Notes under the pieces: model-generated | Told to the model about the DNA's origin: nothing | What the model saw: the letters and a program-made list of their open reading frames with translations, nothing else | Databases searched by the model: none | Part shown: positions 7,997 to 16,366 of the stretch, in pieces | Numbering within the stretch: the stretch's first letter is position 1 | Layout of the letters: every line of letters begins with the position of its first letter | From: Actinomycetota bacterium | Lineage (GTDB): Bacteria > Actinomycetota > Geothermincolia > Geothermincolales > RBG-13-55-18 | Reading direction: 5' to 3' | Assembly (NCBI GenBank): GCA_028275245.1 | Contig: JAPWVA010000004.1 | Coordinates: 1-20,272, forward strand | Length of the DNA stretch: 20,272 nucleotides | Program-made: the position numbers and the translations under genes

Positions 7997-8051
7997 CCGC
8001 GCGGGCTAGCGATGAGCATGCTCTCTGGGTGGACTGTACCCTGCCGGGACG

Positions 8052-8162
8052 GTGAAAAGACTTACCCAGTGGGACATGGTAAGGTACGCTGGCGGGTACA
8101 GCTGGCCCCTCGCCCTTGTGCTGCTGGTGACTCGGCTGGTTTTTCTATACTCCCGGACGTGA
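8052..8162 (+). CDS. Possible single-pass membrane microprotein (doubtful)
   Basis: A GTG-initiated frame of 36 codons encodes a basic start, then WPLALVLLVTRLVFLY and a basic end, which fits a single membrane helix. There is no clear ribosome site before GTG 8052 or before the internal ATG 8076. It lies 55 bases after the surface-protein stop, so it could be translated from the same transcript. Chance is a serious alternative at this length. Confidence 0.18.
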   Translation: MKRLTQWDMVRYAGGYSWPLALVLLVTRLVFLYSRT

Positions 8163-8206
8163 AAGGGATACCTTGAGGAACCTGTACTTTTAAGGCACTT
8201 CTCGGC

Positions 8207-8245
8207 CATCCCAAGGCGTCGATCCTGGTTCTTGAGGATGGGATG
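8207..8245. repeat. Nested hairpin between convergent genes
   Basis: Outer stem CATCCC (8207-8212) pairs with GGGATG (8240-8245). Inner stem ATCCT (8222-8226) pairs with AGGAT (8235-8239). The 3' arms are contiguous and the 5' side has a 9-base bulge. It may serve as a bidirectional transcript end, though no T tract follows. A hairpin with similar sequence and layout lies at 20166-20203. Confidence 0.45.
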
Positions 8246-8316
8246 ATCGGAGAGTTCGTTATGACCGTTTCCTTGATTTTGTGAAGTGAAGTTCTTGGCC
8301 CAGGAATCCCGCGGCC

Positions 8317-9279
8317 TCAAGATACCTGAGGTCGGTAATCCCCGCCCTGGGCGAACCGGAGGGTTTCCAACTCCTCTTCCAACCGGGGTCTCTCCTTCTC
8401 CAGGAGCTCTACGAAGGCCTTGGTGGGAGTGGATAGGGGTCTGCGCCGTAGCCTCACGTGGAAGAATTGCCTGCGCCGCTCCATCCCAGGCAACTCGAGT
8501 ATGACCACCCTCCCCGCCTTGACCGAATCGGCCGCTGCCCAAAGGGAGATCATGGAAATCCCCGCTCCGGAGGCGACCGACTGGATCACGGCGGTGTTAC
8601 TTCCTAGGACGGGTGAGCTCGCGCCCCCAGGACTTATGCCCCATTCCTCCAGGGCCTTTTCCATGAACATCAGCGTCCCCGATCCCTCCTCCCTTTTGAT
8701 CCAACGGGCGAAGGCCAGGTCCCGCGGGTCCATGCGCTTCCTGCAGGCCAGCTCCGAGTCAGGGGGCGCTATCACCACCAGGACGTCCGAGCAGAGAACC
8801 CCGCATTCCAGCCTCTCGTCCTCCACTGGCTTTCCAATGCAACCGATGTCCGCTTGGCCGGACCTGACCATGTCCAGGGCAGCGACGGAATCGGTGATGT
8901 CGACCCGGACCCTGACCCTGGGATATCTTTCCAGATAATTGGGGAGGAGACGGGGTAGGAGGTGTTCTCCCGGGATGTTGCTGGCCGCTATCAACAGGGA
9001 GCCGGCGACCTCCTCCCTCAAGCCATCCAGATCCAGCTGCAGCAGCTCCTCCTCTCGGAGTATCCTCTGGGCACGGTGCAGGAAGGCCTTCCCCGCCTCG
9101 GTGAGCCGGCATCTTCCCCTGGAGCGCTCCACCAGGGTGAGGCCCAGCTCCTTCTCCAGGGACTGGACTTGGAGGCTGACGGCGGGTTGGGAGAGCCCCA
9201 GGGCCTTGGCGGCACCGGAGAAGCTCCCCGTGCGGGCCAGCTCCACGAATACCCTGAGACTCCTGGTGTTCAGCTCCAT
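8317..9279 (-). CDS. LysR-family transcriptional regulator, selenium-locus associated
   Basis: The product is 320 residues, a typical LysR length. The open frame extends 25 codons further upstream (to 9354), but LysR proteins begin at the MELNTRSLRVFVEL sequence, so ATG 9279 is chosen. Residues 1-60 are the winged helix-turn-helix (FSGAAKALGLSQPAVSLQVQ, LEKELGLTLVERS). The rest is the periplasmic-binding-protein-like effector domain, starting GSLLIAASNIPGEHLLPRLL and including SGQADIGCIG. The gene is the last member of the same-strand selenocysteine block, 93 bases past the tRNA-Sec gene. A selenium-metabolism-associated LysR group is known next to selA/selB and yedF genes in anaerobes, and this gene fits that context. 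Its target and effector cannot be read from sequence. Confidence 0.88.
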   Translation of the reverse strand: MELNTRSLRVFVELARTGSFSGAAKALGLSQPAVSLQVQSLEKELGLTLVERSRGRCRLTEAGKAFLHRAQRILREEELLQLDLDGLREEVAGSLLIAASNIPGEHLLPRLLPNYLERYPRVRVRVDITDSVAALDMVRSGQADIGCIGKPVEDERLECGVLCSDVLVVIAPPDSELACRKRMDPRDLAFARWIKREEGSGTLMFMEKALEEWGISPGGASSPVLGSNTAVIQSVASGAGISMISLWAAADSVKAGRVVILELPGMERRRQFFHVRLRRRPLSTPTKAFVELLEKERPRLEEELETLRFAQGGDYRPQVS

Positions 9280-9372
9280 CCGCCCCCGTTTTTTTCGGTG
9301 AACCCCTTTCCCGCAGGGCGTTGGCGAGCCCCCGGGGTCATCCCCCGCATGCAATCCTTTGGATAAAAAAAT

Positions 9373-9468
9373 TGGCGGAGATGCGTAAGAATCGAACTTA
9401 CCCGGCGCCCGTTACGACGCCGCACCGGTTTTGAAGACCGGGCCGTCCACCAGGACGGATGCATCTCC
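9373..9468 (-). tRNA. selC: tRNA-Sec (anticodon UCA)
   Basis: The 96-base gene has an 8-bp acceptor stem (GGAGATGC with GCATCTCC), a discriminator G and an encoded CCA (9373-9375). The anticodon loop CTTCAAA has TCA at 9432-9434, reading UGA. The T stem-loop is GTAAG-TTCGATT-CTTAC and the variable arm is long. The 8-bp acceptor, long variable arm and UCA anticodon are diagnostic of selenocysteine tRNA. A seven-T run follows the gene on its strand. It sits directly after selB, and selA, yedF and selD lie upstream on the same strand. Confidence 0.97.
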
Positions 9469-9475
9469 ACCCCAT

Positions 9476-9481
9476 ATTATA
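9476..9481 (-). promoter_or_regulatory. -10 box of the tRNA-Sec promoter
   Basis: A perfect TATAAT lies 7 bases upstream of the tRNA-Sec 5' end on the - strand. The -35 region is weak. It suggests the tRNA gene has its own promoter in addition to any readthrough from selB. Confidence 0.6.
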
Positions 9482-9597
9482 ACCGGCATCGCTTCACCGC
9501 GGTGCATTGTTTCCCTGCATCGCTTTTCCCGCCGGGCCGCTGTGGGCGTGACCCTGACCCCGCTTCGCAGGCCGGGCGCCACCTGGCACGTTCAACC

Positions 9598-11523
9598 CTA
9601 GGATCGGGGTTGTCCTGCGGCATAAGGGACCCGGAAATCTCCCTCCCTCCGGGTTACCCGTTTCCTGTCCAGGAATTCCAACAGCGGTATGGCATACTTG
9701 CGGCTCACGCCGAACATCTCCCGCATGTCGCCTACCGCCAGCTTGCCGTGCCTTGCCAGATGGTCCTTGACCCTTTCCTCCATTTCCCGCAACCTGCCAC
9801 GGTAGAGGAAATATTCCGGGTTCACCTGCTCGATCTCCCCCCGCTCCATCAGGATCTGCAGTAGGTCCCGTAGCCTACCCCGCTCCACGCCCAGGATGTC
9901 CTGGAGCTCCTTGAAGGTGGGTGGGGAGTAACCTCCATCCCTGATGCGGCCTGCCAATTCCTCCAGCTGTCCCTCCTCCTGGTCGGAAAGCCTCCTGCCC
10001 TGGCCTTTGAGCCTCACTTTGCCGGCCTCCAGCTCCAAGTTTTCCCCGGTAGCCCTTTCCAGGAGAACCTCGAAAACCTCCGGCTCCAGGGATGGCTTGA
10101 ACTGCTGACGGAGCACGTCCTTGTCGACTCCCGGCTTGAGAGGGTCCCGGGAATGGAGGGTGTCGGTCAGCTCGGTAAGGCGTATGAGTAGGTCCTTGAG
10201 AACCTCGGGGAGCACATAAAGCTCTCCCTTCCCCGCGGTGATGGCGGTTACCCGGGATTCTCCCACCAGGCGCTCCAGTGCCCTTTCCAACTCGTCTTCC
10301 CTTATCTCCAGCCGGCGCAGGAGCTTTTCCCTGGAGAGGGGGATTCCCTCCTCGGCCAGGGCGAGCAGCACCAGATCGGTGGGCTCGCCCCTTTCTCTCG
10401 TCTCCAGGGCGGGGAGGACGCCGGTGTCGTGGAACTTATGCTTGCGGGGCTGGGTGTCAAGGATGACGCCACCGCCTATGGTGGTCACCGGGGAGAAGCT
10501 CCGGATGATGAACCGGTCCCCGTACCTCGCCACCAGGGCCTTCTCCAGCCGGAACTGTACGTAGGCGCTCTCCCCCGGTGGCAGTTCCTCCTTTCCTCCT
10601 AGCAGGATCACCCGGGTCATCACCTCCGCCGTCCCGTGGTGCAGGCGCACTCGGGCTCGGTTCTTGAGCGGCTTGGGGCAGCTGGGGAGCAGGTGGAGGC
10701 GGGCGTCCAGCATGAAGGTGGGGTGCAAATAACCCGGCGTGCCTATCACGTGCCCCCGGGTGACCTCGAACTTGCTTATACCGGGCAGGTTCATGGCCAC
10801 CCTCTGGCCGGCGTAGGCCCTCTCCACCTCGCTTCCGTGCACCTGCACGTTGCGCACCCGCAGCCGCTTTCCCGAGGGCTGGATCTCCGCCTCGTCGCCG
10901 TCGGCTACGCTTCCCTCCCACAGGGTACCGGTGACCACAGTGCCTATACCCTTGAGGGTGAAGGAACGGTCCACCGGCAGGCGAAAAGGACCCTGGGATT
11001 CCCTCTCCCTGACCCGGGCGGCTATACGGGCTATGGCCTCCCTGAGATCCTGCAGTCCCTGCCCGGTACGGCTGGAGGTGACCAGTACCTCCGCTCCCTC
11101 CAGCACCGTCCCCCTCACCGCCTCCGCCACGTCTTCCTTTACCAGCTCTATCATCTCCTCGTCCACCAGGTCGGCCTTGGTGATGACCACCAACCCCTCC
11201 TTGACCCCCAAAAGGTCCACAATCGCTAAGTGCTCGAGGGTCTGGGGCATCACCCCGTCATCGGCGGCCACCACCAGCAGGACCATGTCGAAACCGGTGG
11301 CCCCTGCCAGCATGTTCTTTACGAAGTGCTCGTGGCCGGGCACGTCCACCACCCCGGCTACCGTACCGTCAGGAAGGTCGAGGCGGGCGAATCCCAACTC
11401 AATGGAGATGCCCCGCTCCTTTTCCTCCTTGAGCCGGTCGGTGTCGGTACCCGTCAGGGCCTTCACCAGCTCGGTCTTCCCGTGGTCGATGTGCCCGGCG
11501 GTGCCTATGATGAAGTGTTTCAA
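9598..11523 (-). CDS. selB: Selenocysteine-specific elongation factor SelB
   Basis: SelB is a 641-residue GTPase that carries Sec-tRNA to the ribosome at UGA codons marked by a SECIS hairpin. G1 is [11 protein letters not shown] (residues 7-17). [20 protein letters not shown] covers the switch region. G3 is DVPGHE (60-65) and G4 is TKAD (115-118). The EF-Tu-like barrel domains follow. The C-terminal part holds the tandem winged helices that bind SECIS RNA (for example [20 protein letters not shown] and [20 protein letters not shown]). The start is TTG, with GGGGGAG about 12 bases upstream. It begins 7 bases after selA, so the two are co-transcribed and probably translationally coupled. tRNA-Sec follows. 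Confidence 0.97.
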   Translation of the reverse strand: MKHFIIGTAGHIDHGKTELVKALTGTDTDRLKEEKERGISIELGFARLDLPDGTVAGVVDVPGHEHFVKNMLAGATGFDMVLLVVAADDGVMPQTLEHLAIVDLLGVKEGLVVITKADLVDEEMIELVKEDVAEAVRGTVLEGAEVLVTSSRTGQGLQDLREAIARIAARVRERESQGPFRLPVDRSFTLKGIGTVVTGTLWEGSVADGDEAEIQPSGKRLRVRNVQVHGSEVERAYAGQRVAMNLPGISKFEVTRGHVIGTPGYLHPTFMLDARLHLLPSCPKPLKNRARVRLHHGTAEVMTRVILLGGKEELPPGESAYVQFRLEKALVARYGDRFIIRSFSPVTTIGGGVILDTQPRKHKFHDTGVLPALETRERGEPTDLVLLALAEEGIPLSREKLLRRLEIREDELERALERLVGESRVTAITAGKGELYVLPEVLKDLLIRLTELTDTLHSRDPLKPGVDKDVLRQQFKPSLEPEVFEVLLERATGENLELEAGKVRLKGQGRRLSDQEEGQLEELAGRIRDGGYSPPTFKELQDILGVERGRLRDLLQILMERGEIEQVNPEYFLYRGRLREMEERVKDHLARHGKLAVGDMREMFGVSRKYAIPLLEFLDRKRVTRREGDFRVPYAAGQPRS

Positions 11524-11530
11524 AGCGTCA

Positions 11531-12979
11531 TCACTCCCCCCGGGTCGCCGATGTGATGTCCCCCAGGGCCTCGGCTATGATGGCCGGTTCGTCCTCCAGC
11601 AGGGTGCGCACGTCGATGATGACCCGGTCGTTCTTCACCCGGGCTATGATGGGTATGCTGTGGCGGCGGAGCCTACCCTCCAGCTCCTCCGCTCCGTGGC
11701 CTTTCCAGCGGAGGGTAACCGTCCAGGTGGGGATGTCGGCTTGGGGGAGCGAGCCGCCGCCCGCCCTGGAAACGTCCCTGGCCACCTCCACCGCCAGGGA
11801 GGGGGCGATCTCCCGTATCCTGGCGGCAAGCCCCTCCGCCCTCGACCTCAAGACCTCCTGGTCCTCCGTCAACATCCTAAGGGTAGGTATCTCCTGTAGT
11901 GCCGCCGCGGGATCGAAGTAGATCCTGAGGGTGGCCTCTAGGGCGGCCAGGCTCAGCTTGTCTATCCTAACCGCCCGGGCTAGGGGGTGCCTGGCCATCT
12001 TCTCCACCAGCTCCGCCCTGCCTAACACGATGCCCGCCTGCGGACCCCCCAGCAGCTTGTCTCCGCTGAAGGTCACCAAGTCGGCGCCCGCCTCCAGGCT
12101 GCTCTTCACGGTGGGTTCCCAGGGGAGCCCGTGCTCGGATAGGTCCACGTAGGTGCCGCTTCCCAGGTCCTCCATGAGGATGAGCCCGTGTTCCGCGGCC
12201 AGGGAGGCCAGCTCCTCCACCGTGACCTGGGCGGTGAAGCCCACTATGCGGTAGTTGCTGGTGTGGGCCTTGAGGATCACGGCGGTGTTCTCGGTGATGG
12301 CCCGTCGGTAGTCCTCCAGGTAGGTCTTGTTGGTGGTTCCCACTTCCACCAGTCTGGCACCGCTCTGGGCCATGATCTCGGGGAGGCGGAAGGAGCCACC
12401 GATCTCGATCAGCTCACCCCGGCTGACTATGACCTCCCTCCCCTGGGCATGGGCCGTCAGGGCCAGGAGCACCGCGGCGGCGTTGTTGTTAAGCACCAAG
12501 GCGGACTCGGCACCGGTCAGCTCGCAGAGGAGCCTTCGCAGGTGAACCTGGCGGGAACCCCTCCTTCCCTCTTCGACCTCGAACTCGAGGTTGGTGTACC
12601 GGGTGGCCGCCATCTCCAGCGCTTCCACGGCGGCCCGGGGCAAGAGGGAGCGTCCCAGGTTGGTATGAACCACCACCCCTGTGGCGTTCACCACCCGGCG
12701 CAGAGAGGGGGAGAGTCGCCTTTTCACCTCCTCTTCCACTAGGGGCGCCAGCTCGTCGGCAGAGGTCTTGATCTCCTTCAATGAAAGCTCGTCCCTAGCC
12801 TCCAGTATGGCCTGGCGGATACCTTGGATGACCGCCCGGGACGCTTCCGCCACTAGCTCGCGGGGTATGCCTCTCACCCCCGCTTTCCTGCTACGGTAAA
12901 CGGCCTGTATGAGGTCGTTCACCGAGCTGAGCCGACGCAGGTATTCGCCCTTCTCACCGGTTCCCGCATCCCTTTCCAC
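11531..12979 (-). CDS. selA: L-seryl-tRNA(Sec) selenium transferase SelA
   Basis: SelA is a 482-residue PLP enzyme that converts seryl-tRNA(Sec) to selenocysteinyl-tRNA(Sec) using selenophosphate. It starts at GTG with GGGAGGT upstream (8-base spacer). The N-terminal region ([11 protein letters not shown] onward) is the tRNA-binding part. Core motifs are [16 protein letters not shown] (about 96-111), [14 protein letters not shown] (about 161-174), [12 protein letters not shown] (about 213-224), the Asp-containing strand [15 protein letters not shown] (about 266-280) and [14 protein letters not shown], with the PLP lysine at K308. It follows yedF on the same strand after about 140 bases, and selB follows 7 bases later. 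Length and motifs are normal for bacterial SelA. Confidence 0.97.
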   Translation of the reverse strand: MERDAGTGEKGEYLRRLSSVNDLIQAVYRSRKAGVRGIPRELVAEASRAVIQGIRQAILEARDELSLKEIKTSADELAPLVEEEVKRRLSPSLRRVVNATGVVVHTNLGRSLLPRAAVEALEMAATRYTNLEFEVEEGRRGSRQVHLRRLLCELTGAESALVLNNNAAAVLLALTAHAQGREVIVSRGELIEIGGSFRLPEIMAQSGARLVEVGTTNKTYLEDYRRAITENTAVILKAHTSNYRIVGFTAQVTVEELASLAAEHGLILMEDLGSGTYVDLSEHGLPWEPTVKSSLEAGADLVTFSGDKLLGGPQAGIVLGRAELVEKMARHPLARAVRIDKLSLAALEATLRIYFDPAAALQEIPTLRMLTEDQEVLRSRAEGLAARIREIAPSLAVEVARDVSRAGGGSLPQADIPTWTVTLRWKGHGAEELEGRLRRHSIPIIARVKNDRVIIDVRTLLEDEPAIIAEALGDITSATRGE

Positions 12980-13120
12980 TGGCGATTACCTCCCATGCAA
13001 CGCAGTACGCCCCGGATAGGACGGCTTTTCGGGGTTTGAGCGGCTTGCCACGGTCAACCTACCTTAGTTTATCTCAAGGAAAAGGATTTGGCCCGGAACC
13101 GGCTAGGGTAGGTGTATTCC

Positions 13121-13723
13121 TCAAACCGCCACCACACGTTCCGCCGTCATGAGGGTCTCGGCGATCTCGAACATGTTGCTGACCGTGCCCACCGCGAGTT
13201 TTTCCAGTACTTGGAAGAAATTAAGGCAGGTGCCGCAGGCCATGACCAGGGTTCCTCTATCCTGCAGCCTTCTCAGCGGCTCCACCGTGTCGGAACCCTC
13301 CACCGCCAGCAGAACGCCGCGGTTGTAGAGGATCACCTTTCCGGGCGGGTTATCCCCTTCCGAGAGGGTGTTGAGAAAGGCCTTCACCAGCAGCCCGCCC
13401 AGCTCCCGATCGCCCTTACCCATCACGTCGTCGGAGAGGACCACCACCGTCCCTGAAGAGGATGCCAGGGGGGCTTGCCCAGCGGGCGATGACGAACTTC
13501 CCGGCTCCCCCGGGAGATCGATGAGCACCCGGAAGAGGCTTCCCTCCTCTCGGATCTCGACCTTGGCCCCCCGGGAAGCGGCGAAGCGGGCCACGTTGTC
13601 TCGGGAGGTGGGGTTGTCCACCAGCACCTCCAGGCTCGTCGCGCCTTCTTCCATGGCCTCCCTGGTCCTCACCACGGGGAGTGGGCAGGAAAGCCCTGTG
13701 GCGTCCACCGTCACCCTGCTCAT
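13121..13723 (-). CDS. yedF: Selenium metabolism protein YedF (TusA-like plus DsrE-like)
   Basis: This 200-residue two-domain protein starts at ATG with GAGGAGG 6 bases upstream. Residues 1-75 are a TusA/SirA-type domain with the signature DATGLSCPLPVVRTREAM (CPxP cysteine at residue 13). Residues about 90-200 are a DsrE-like domain (TVVVLSDDVMGKGDRELGG, ILYNRGVLLAVEGSD) with a CGTC pair (about 168-171). This arrangement defines the selenium-metabolism YedF family, found with selD and selA in many anaerobes. It is thought to handle reactive selenium or sulfur, but its exact reaction is not established. Its position between selD and selA supports a role in selenium delivery. Confidence 0.92.
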   Translation of the reverse strand: MSRVTVDATGLSCPLPVVRTREAMEEGATSLEVLVDNPTSRDNVARFAASRGAKVEIREEGSLFRVLIDLPGEPGSSSSPAGQAPLASSSGTVVVLSDDVMGKGDRELGGLLVKAFLNTLSEGDNPPGKVILYNRGVLLAVEGSDTVEPLRRLQDRGTLVMACGTCLNFFQVLEKLAVGTVSNMFEIAETLMTAERVVAV

Positions 13724-13846
13724 GGCCCTCCTCCTCGTTTTGACCGAGAACCTTTACCCCGGATTCCCCTGGCCGACCCCCGTTGTCCGCGAACGGGTCG
13801 TTCGCGCCGGGGCTGGATCCGGGATCCATCCTGGTCGAACAGCACC

Positions 13847-14881
13847 TCAACGGATGGTTATCCTCGCCCCCTCGTCTGCTGTGAACTTCCCGATTACCCG
13901 GAAGAAGCCGTCGGGTTCCATGGCCTCCTGGAAGGCCTCCAAGCCTTCCTCGGGTAGCGCCAGGAGCAGACCGCCCGAGGTCTGCGGGTCACACAGGAGC
14001 AACAATTCCAACTCGTCCAGCCCTTCGGCCACGTCGAGCCTTCCCTTCATGAAGTCGCGGTTCCGGTAGGCCCCTCCCGGCACCATGCCGGACTCCGCCA
14101 TCTCCCGCGTACCCTCGTAGTAAGGCACCTGGTCGAGGTAAAGCTCGCAACCCACGCCCCTTTCGGGGAGCATGGTGGCCAGGTGTCCCAACAGGCCGAA
14201 GCCGGTGACGTCGGTGGCCGCCCTTGCCCCAGCCCGCAGGGCGGCCTCGGAGGCCTTCCGGTTCAGGGTGACCATCCCCTGGATAGCGTCAGTTGCGTCC
14301 CTTTCGGTCAGGAAATCGGCCTTGATGGCCGAGGCCAAAACCCCGGTCCCCAGGGGTTTGGTGAGCACCAGCAGGTCTCCTGGTTGGGCCCCACGGTTCC
14401 TGAGTATCTTCTTAGGGTGCACCTTGCCGGTCACGGCCATCCCATACTTGGGCTCCTGGTCATCAACCGTGTGACCTCCCAGGAGGGCGACTCCCGCCTC
14501 CCGGAGCTTGTCTGCCCCTCCCCGCAGTATCTCCGCCAGGATGTCCATGTCCAGCGAGCAGGGGAAACATACGATGTTCATGGCTGAGAGAGGGGTTCCT
14601 CCCATGGCGTAAACGTCGCTGAGGGAGTTGGTGGCGGCTATCTGGCCGAAGAGGTAGGGGTCGTCCACGATGGGCGTGAAGAAGTCCAGGGTATGGACGA
14701 GGGCGTTTTCCTCATCCAACAGGTACACCCCAGCATCATCGGGGGTCTCCAATCCCACCAGCACTTCTTCCGCCTGTCGCTGATCAGGCAGGAGCTTTAG
14801 AACCCGCTTGAGGTCCTCCGGACCCATCTTGGCCGCTCAGCCGGACTTCGAGGAGAGCAGCGTGAGCTTGATCCTTTCCAT
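13847..14881 (-). CDS. selD: Selenophosphate synthetase SelD, itself a selenoprotein (in-frame UGA = Sec15)
   Basis: SelD makes selenophosphate from selenide and ATP for SelA. Simple ORF calling starts at ATG 14827 (326 residues) and loses the catalytic N-terminus. From ATG 14879-14881 the frame reads MERIKLTLLSSKSG, then UGA at 14837-14839, then AAKMGPEDLKRVL. This matches the conserved SelD active-site segment (xxGC/UxxKxxPxxL), with Sec at residue 15 and the catalytic Lys at 18; the full product is 344 residues. AGGAAAGG lies just upstream of the new start. Later motifs are normal (TLDFFTPIVDDPYLFGQIAA, NSLSDVYAMGGTPLSAMN, LLGGHTVDD, DVTGFGLLGHL, CDPQTSGGLL). A SECIS-like hairpin follows the UGA. 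The complete Sec machinery in the same block supports recoding. Confidence 0.93.
14811..14825 (-). promoter_or_regulatory. Candidate bacterial SECIS hairpin in selD
   Basis: Just after the in-frame UGA, GGGTCC-GGA-GGACCT forms a 6-bp stem (one G-U) capped by a GGA triloop. The loop lies 17 bases past the UGA, and its first base is G. Distance and loop G fit the known bacterial SECIS consensus recognised by SelB. No folding program was run. Confidence 0.7.
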
Positions 14882-14920
14882 CCTTCTGCCTTTCCTCGCC
14901 TCTTCTCGGGGTTAACGCGC

Positions 14921-14992
14921 CTTAAACCCAAATCAATTATTAATATATATAATAAATTGCATTATAACTACAAATATTGATTTATGATTTCC
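14921..14992 (-). promoter_or_regulatory. AT-rich promoter island upstream of selD
   Basis: About 70 bases of almost pure A/T interrupt GC-rich DNA between the racemase gene and selD. On the - strand it holds TATAAT (14961-14966, poor -35) and, alternatively, TTGTAG (14968-14973) with TATATA 18 bases later. Either would place the selD transcript start roughly 50-75 bases upstream of the ATG. It probably drives the selD-yedF-selA-selB block. Confidence 0.5.
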
Positions 14993-15022
14993 TTCCCTTC
15001 TGTTCAGGGCTCACCGACTGCT

Positions 15023-16177
15023 TCAGGGCTCCTGGGCTACCCCCTCCCTCAGCATGACCTCTATCTCATCTTCCCTGAGCCCCGCCTCTCGCAACACTTC
15101 CCGGGTGTGGGCCCCCAGAGGAGGCGCCGGCGCGCGGAACTCTGGTGGCGTCCCCGCGAGCTTCAGGGGGCTGCCTATAACCCTCTCCGTTTTCCCCTCA
15201 CACGGGATCTCCACCACCATGCGGCGGTGCCTTATCTGGGGGTCCTCCAGGGCCTCCCCGAGGGAGTTTATGGGGGTCACCGGCACGTCCTTTCCCTCAA
15301 GGGCCTCCAGCCATTCCAGGGCCGTCCTTTTCTTGAAGGCCTCCCTGACCCGGGCCTCCAACTCCTCCTTTCCCTGGATCCGCTCCACGAGGCCTAGACC
15401 CTTGGCGTCCTCCATCCCCAGCGCTTCGCATAGCTCGTCCCAGAACCAGTCCTCGTGGACGATGCCCAGGGCTAAGGACCTACCGTCGGCCGCCTCGAAT
15501 ATCCCGTAGTGGGGCGTGGCGTGGATGACGTTGACCTCGGGTTCCTCACCCCCGTCTAGGTAGCTACCGGTGCTGTTGTACAGGAGGGCCACGCTGCAGT
15601 CCAGCATGGAGATGTCCACGTACTGGCCTTTCCCCGTCCTCTCCCGGGAGTAAAGGGCCGCCAAGATGGCCAGGGCAGCGTTTAGGGCGCTCGTGATGTC
15701 GGCCAGTTCCAGGCCCAGCACCACCGGCTTGCCCTCCCGGTCGCGGGTTAGACCCAGCACACCGGCCAGTGCCAGGTAATTGATGTCGTGGCCGGGCCTG
15801 TCCCGGTAGGGACCGTCCTGCCCGAACCCGGAGATGGAGCAATACACCAGGCCGGGGTTCAGGGAACTTAAGGTGGGGTAATCGGCCCCCAACCTGGACA
15901 TGGTCCCGGGCCGAAAGCCCTCCACCACCACATCCACCTTTCGGGAGAGGGAAAGAACCGCCTCGCGGCAGCGAATGTCCTTGAGGTTGAGGGCGGCGCT
16001 TTTCTTGTTGCGGTTCACCTGCCGGAAGAAGTAGGGGTTGAGCCGGGCTGGGTCGCCTAAACCCACCGGCTCCACTTTGATCACCTCCGCCCCTAGGTCG
16101 GCCAGGATCATGGTGCACAGGGGACCGGGATAAAGCTGGGAAAAGTCGAGGACCCTTATGCCACTGAGCGGAGCCAT
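15023..16177 (-). CDS. Family III CoA-transferase / alpha-methylacyl-CoA racemase-like enzyme
   Basis: The product is 384 residues and starts at ATG with GGAGGGAGG upstream. The CaiB/BaiF (family III) fold is clear: LSGIRVLDFSQLYPGPLCTMILADLGAEVIKVE at the N-terminus in two overlapping motifs, NRNKKSAALNLK (about 55-66), VVVEGFRPGTMSRLG (about 83-97) and SISGFGQDGPY (about 114-124). The racemase-type segment GHDINYLALAGVL gives H130, with D160 in LELADITSAL and an acidic E242 later. Spacing from H130 to D160 equals that of the His/Asp pair known from mycobacterial alpha-methylacyl-CoA racemase. That favours a racemase of branched acyl-CoAs over a transferase, but members of this fold cannot be separated by sequence alone. 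It is upstream of selD on the same strand; no functional link is evident. Confidence 0.88.
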   Translation of the reverse strand: MAPLSGIRVLDFSQLYPGPLCTMILADLGAEVIKVEPVGLGDPARLNPYFFRQVNRNKKSAALNLKDIRCREAVLSLSRKVDVVVEGFRPGTMSRLGADYPTLSSLNPGLVYCSISGFGQDGPYRDRPGHDINYLALAGVLGLTRDREGKPVVLGLELADITSALNAALAILAALYSRERTGKGQYVDISMLDCSVALLYNSTGSYLDGGEEPEVNVIHATPHYGIFEAADGRSLALGIVHEDWFWDELCEALGMEDAKGLGLVERIQGKEELEARVREAFKKRTALEWLEALEGKDVPVTPINSLGEALEDPQIRHRRMVVEIPCEGKTERVIGSPLKLAGTPPEFRAPAPPLGAHTREVLREAGLREDEIEVMLREGVAQEP

Positions 16178-16338
16178 CCTCCCTCCTTTCCAGTGTCCTC
16201 CGCCGGGTTCCCGCTCTCGGTGGATGACCCGGTTGTTTGGATAACCAGGTTAAATTCTACACTCCCGTGAGCTGAGAGGTCCCTTCTGGCAAAATGGACG
16301 AAAGGGCGATCCAACGGGGTGAGAAAATACCGGTCCCC

Positions 16339-16361
16339 CCGGACTCAATGGCCGGACTCAA
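16339..16361 (+). repeat. 10-bp tandem direct repeat
   Basis: CCGGACTCAA occurs at 16339-16348 and 16352-16361, separated by TGG. It lies immediately before the terminator hairpin. It may be part of a folded RNA or a protein-binding site. Confidence 0.5.
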
Positions 16362-16366
16362 CCCTC

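Larger units (their letters stand above)
7997..8316. other. Intergenic gap between convergent genes
   Basis: Apart from the hairpin at 8207-8245 and a doubtful 36-codon hydrophobic frame at 8052-8162, nothing is recognisable. The surface gene and the lysR gene converge here. Confidence 0.4.

Noticed and set aside
8315..8331. Hairpin CCTCA...TGAGG at the lysR stop as a terminator
   Set aside because: The stem has only 5 bp and no T tract follows on the - strand.
9280..9354. 25-codon extension of the LysR protein
   Set aside because: LysR proteins start directly at the helix-turn-helix, and the extension is low-complexity.
10850..11899. Long + strand frame opposite selB and selA
   Set aside because: Antisense shadow rich in Ser/Pro/Arg with no recognisable domain, covering two certain genes.
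13416..13850. Second - strand frame overlapping yedF and the selD-yedF gap
   Set aside because: Out of frame with yedF, low-complexity Gly/Arg-rich product, and no conserved motif.
16225..16290. Possible TPP riboswitch (TTTGGATAACCAG and CTGAGAGG segments)
   Set aside because: The two motifs occur in the wrong order and the conserved core is incomplete.
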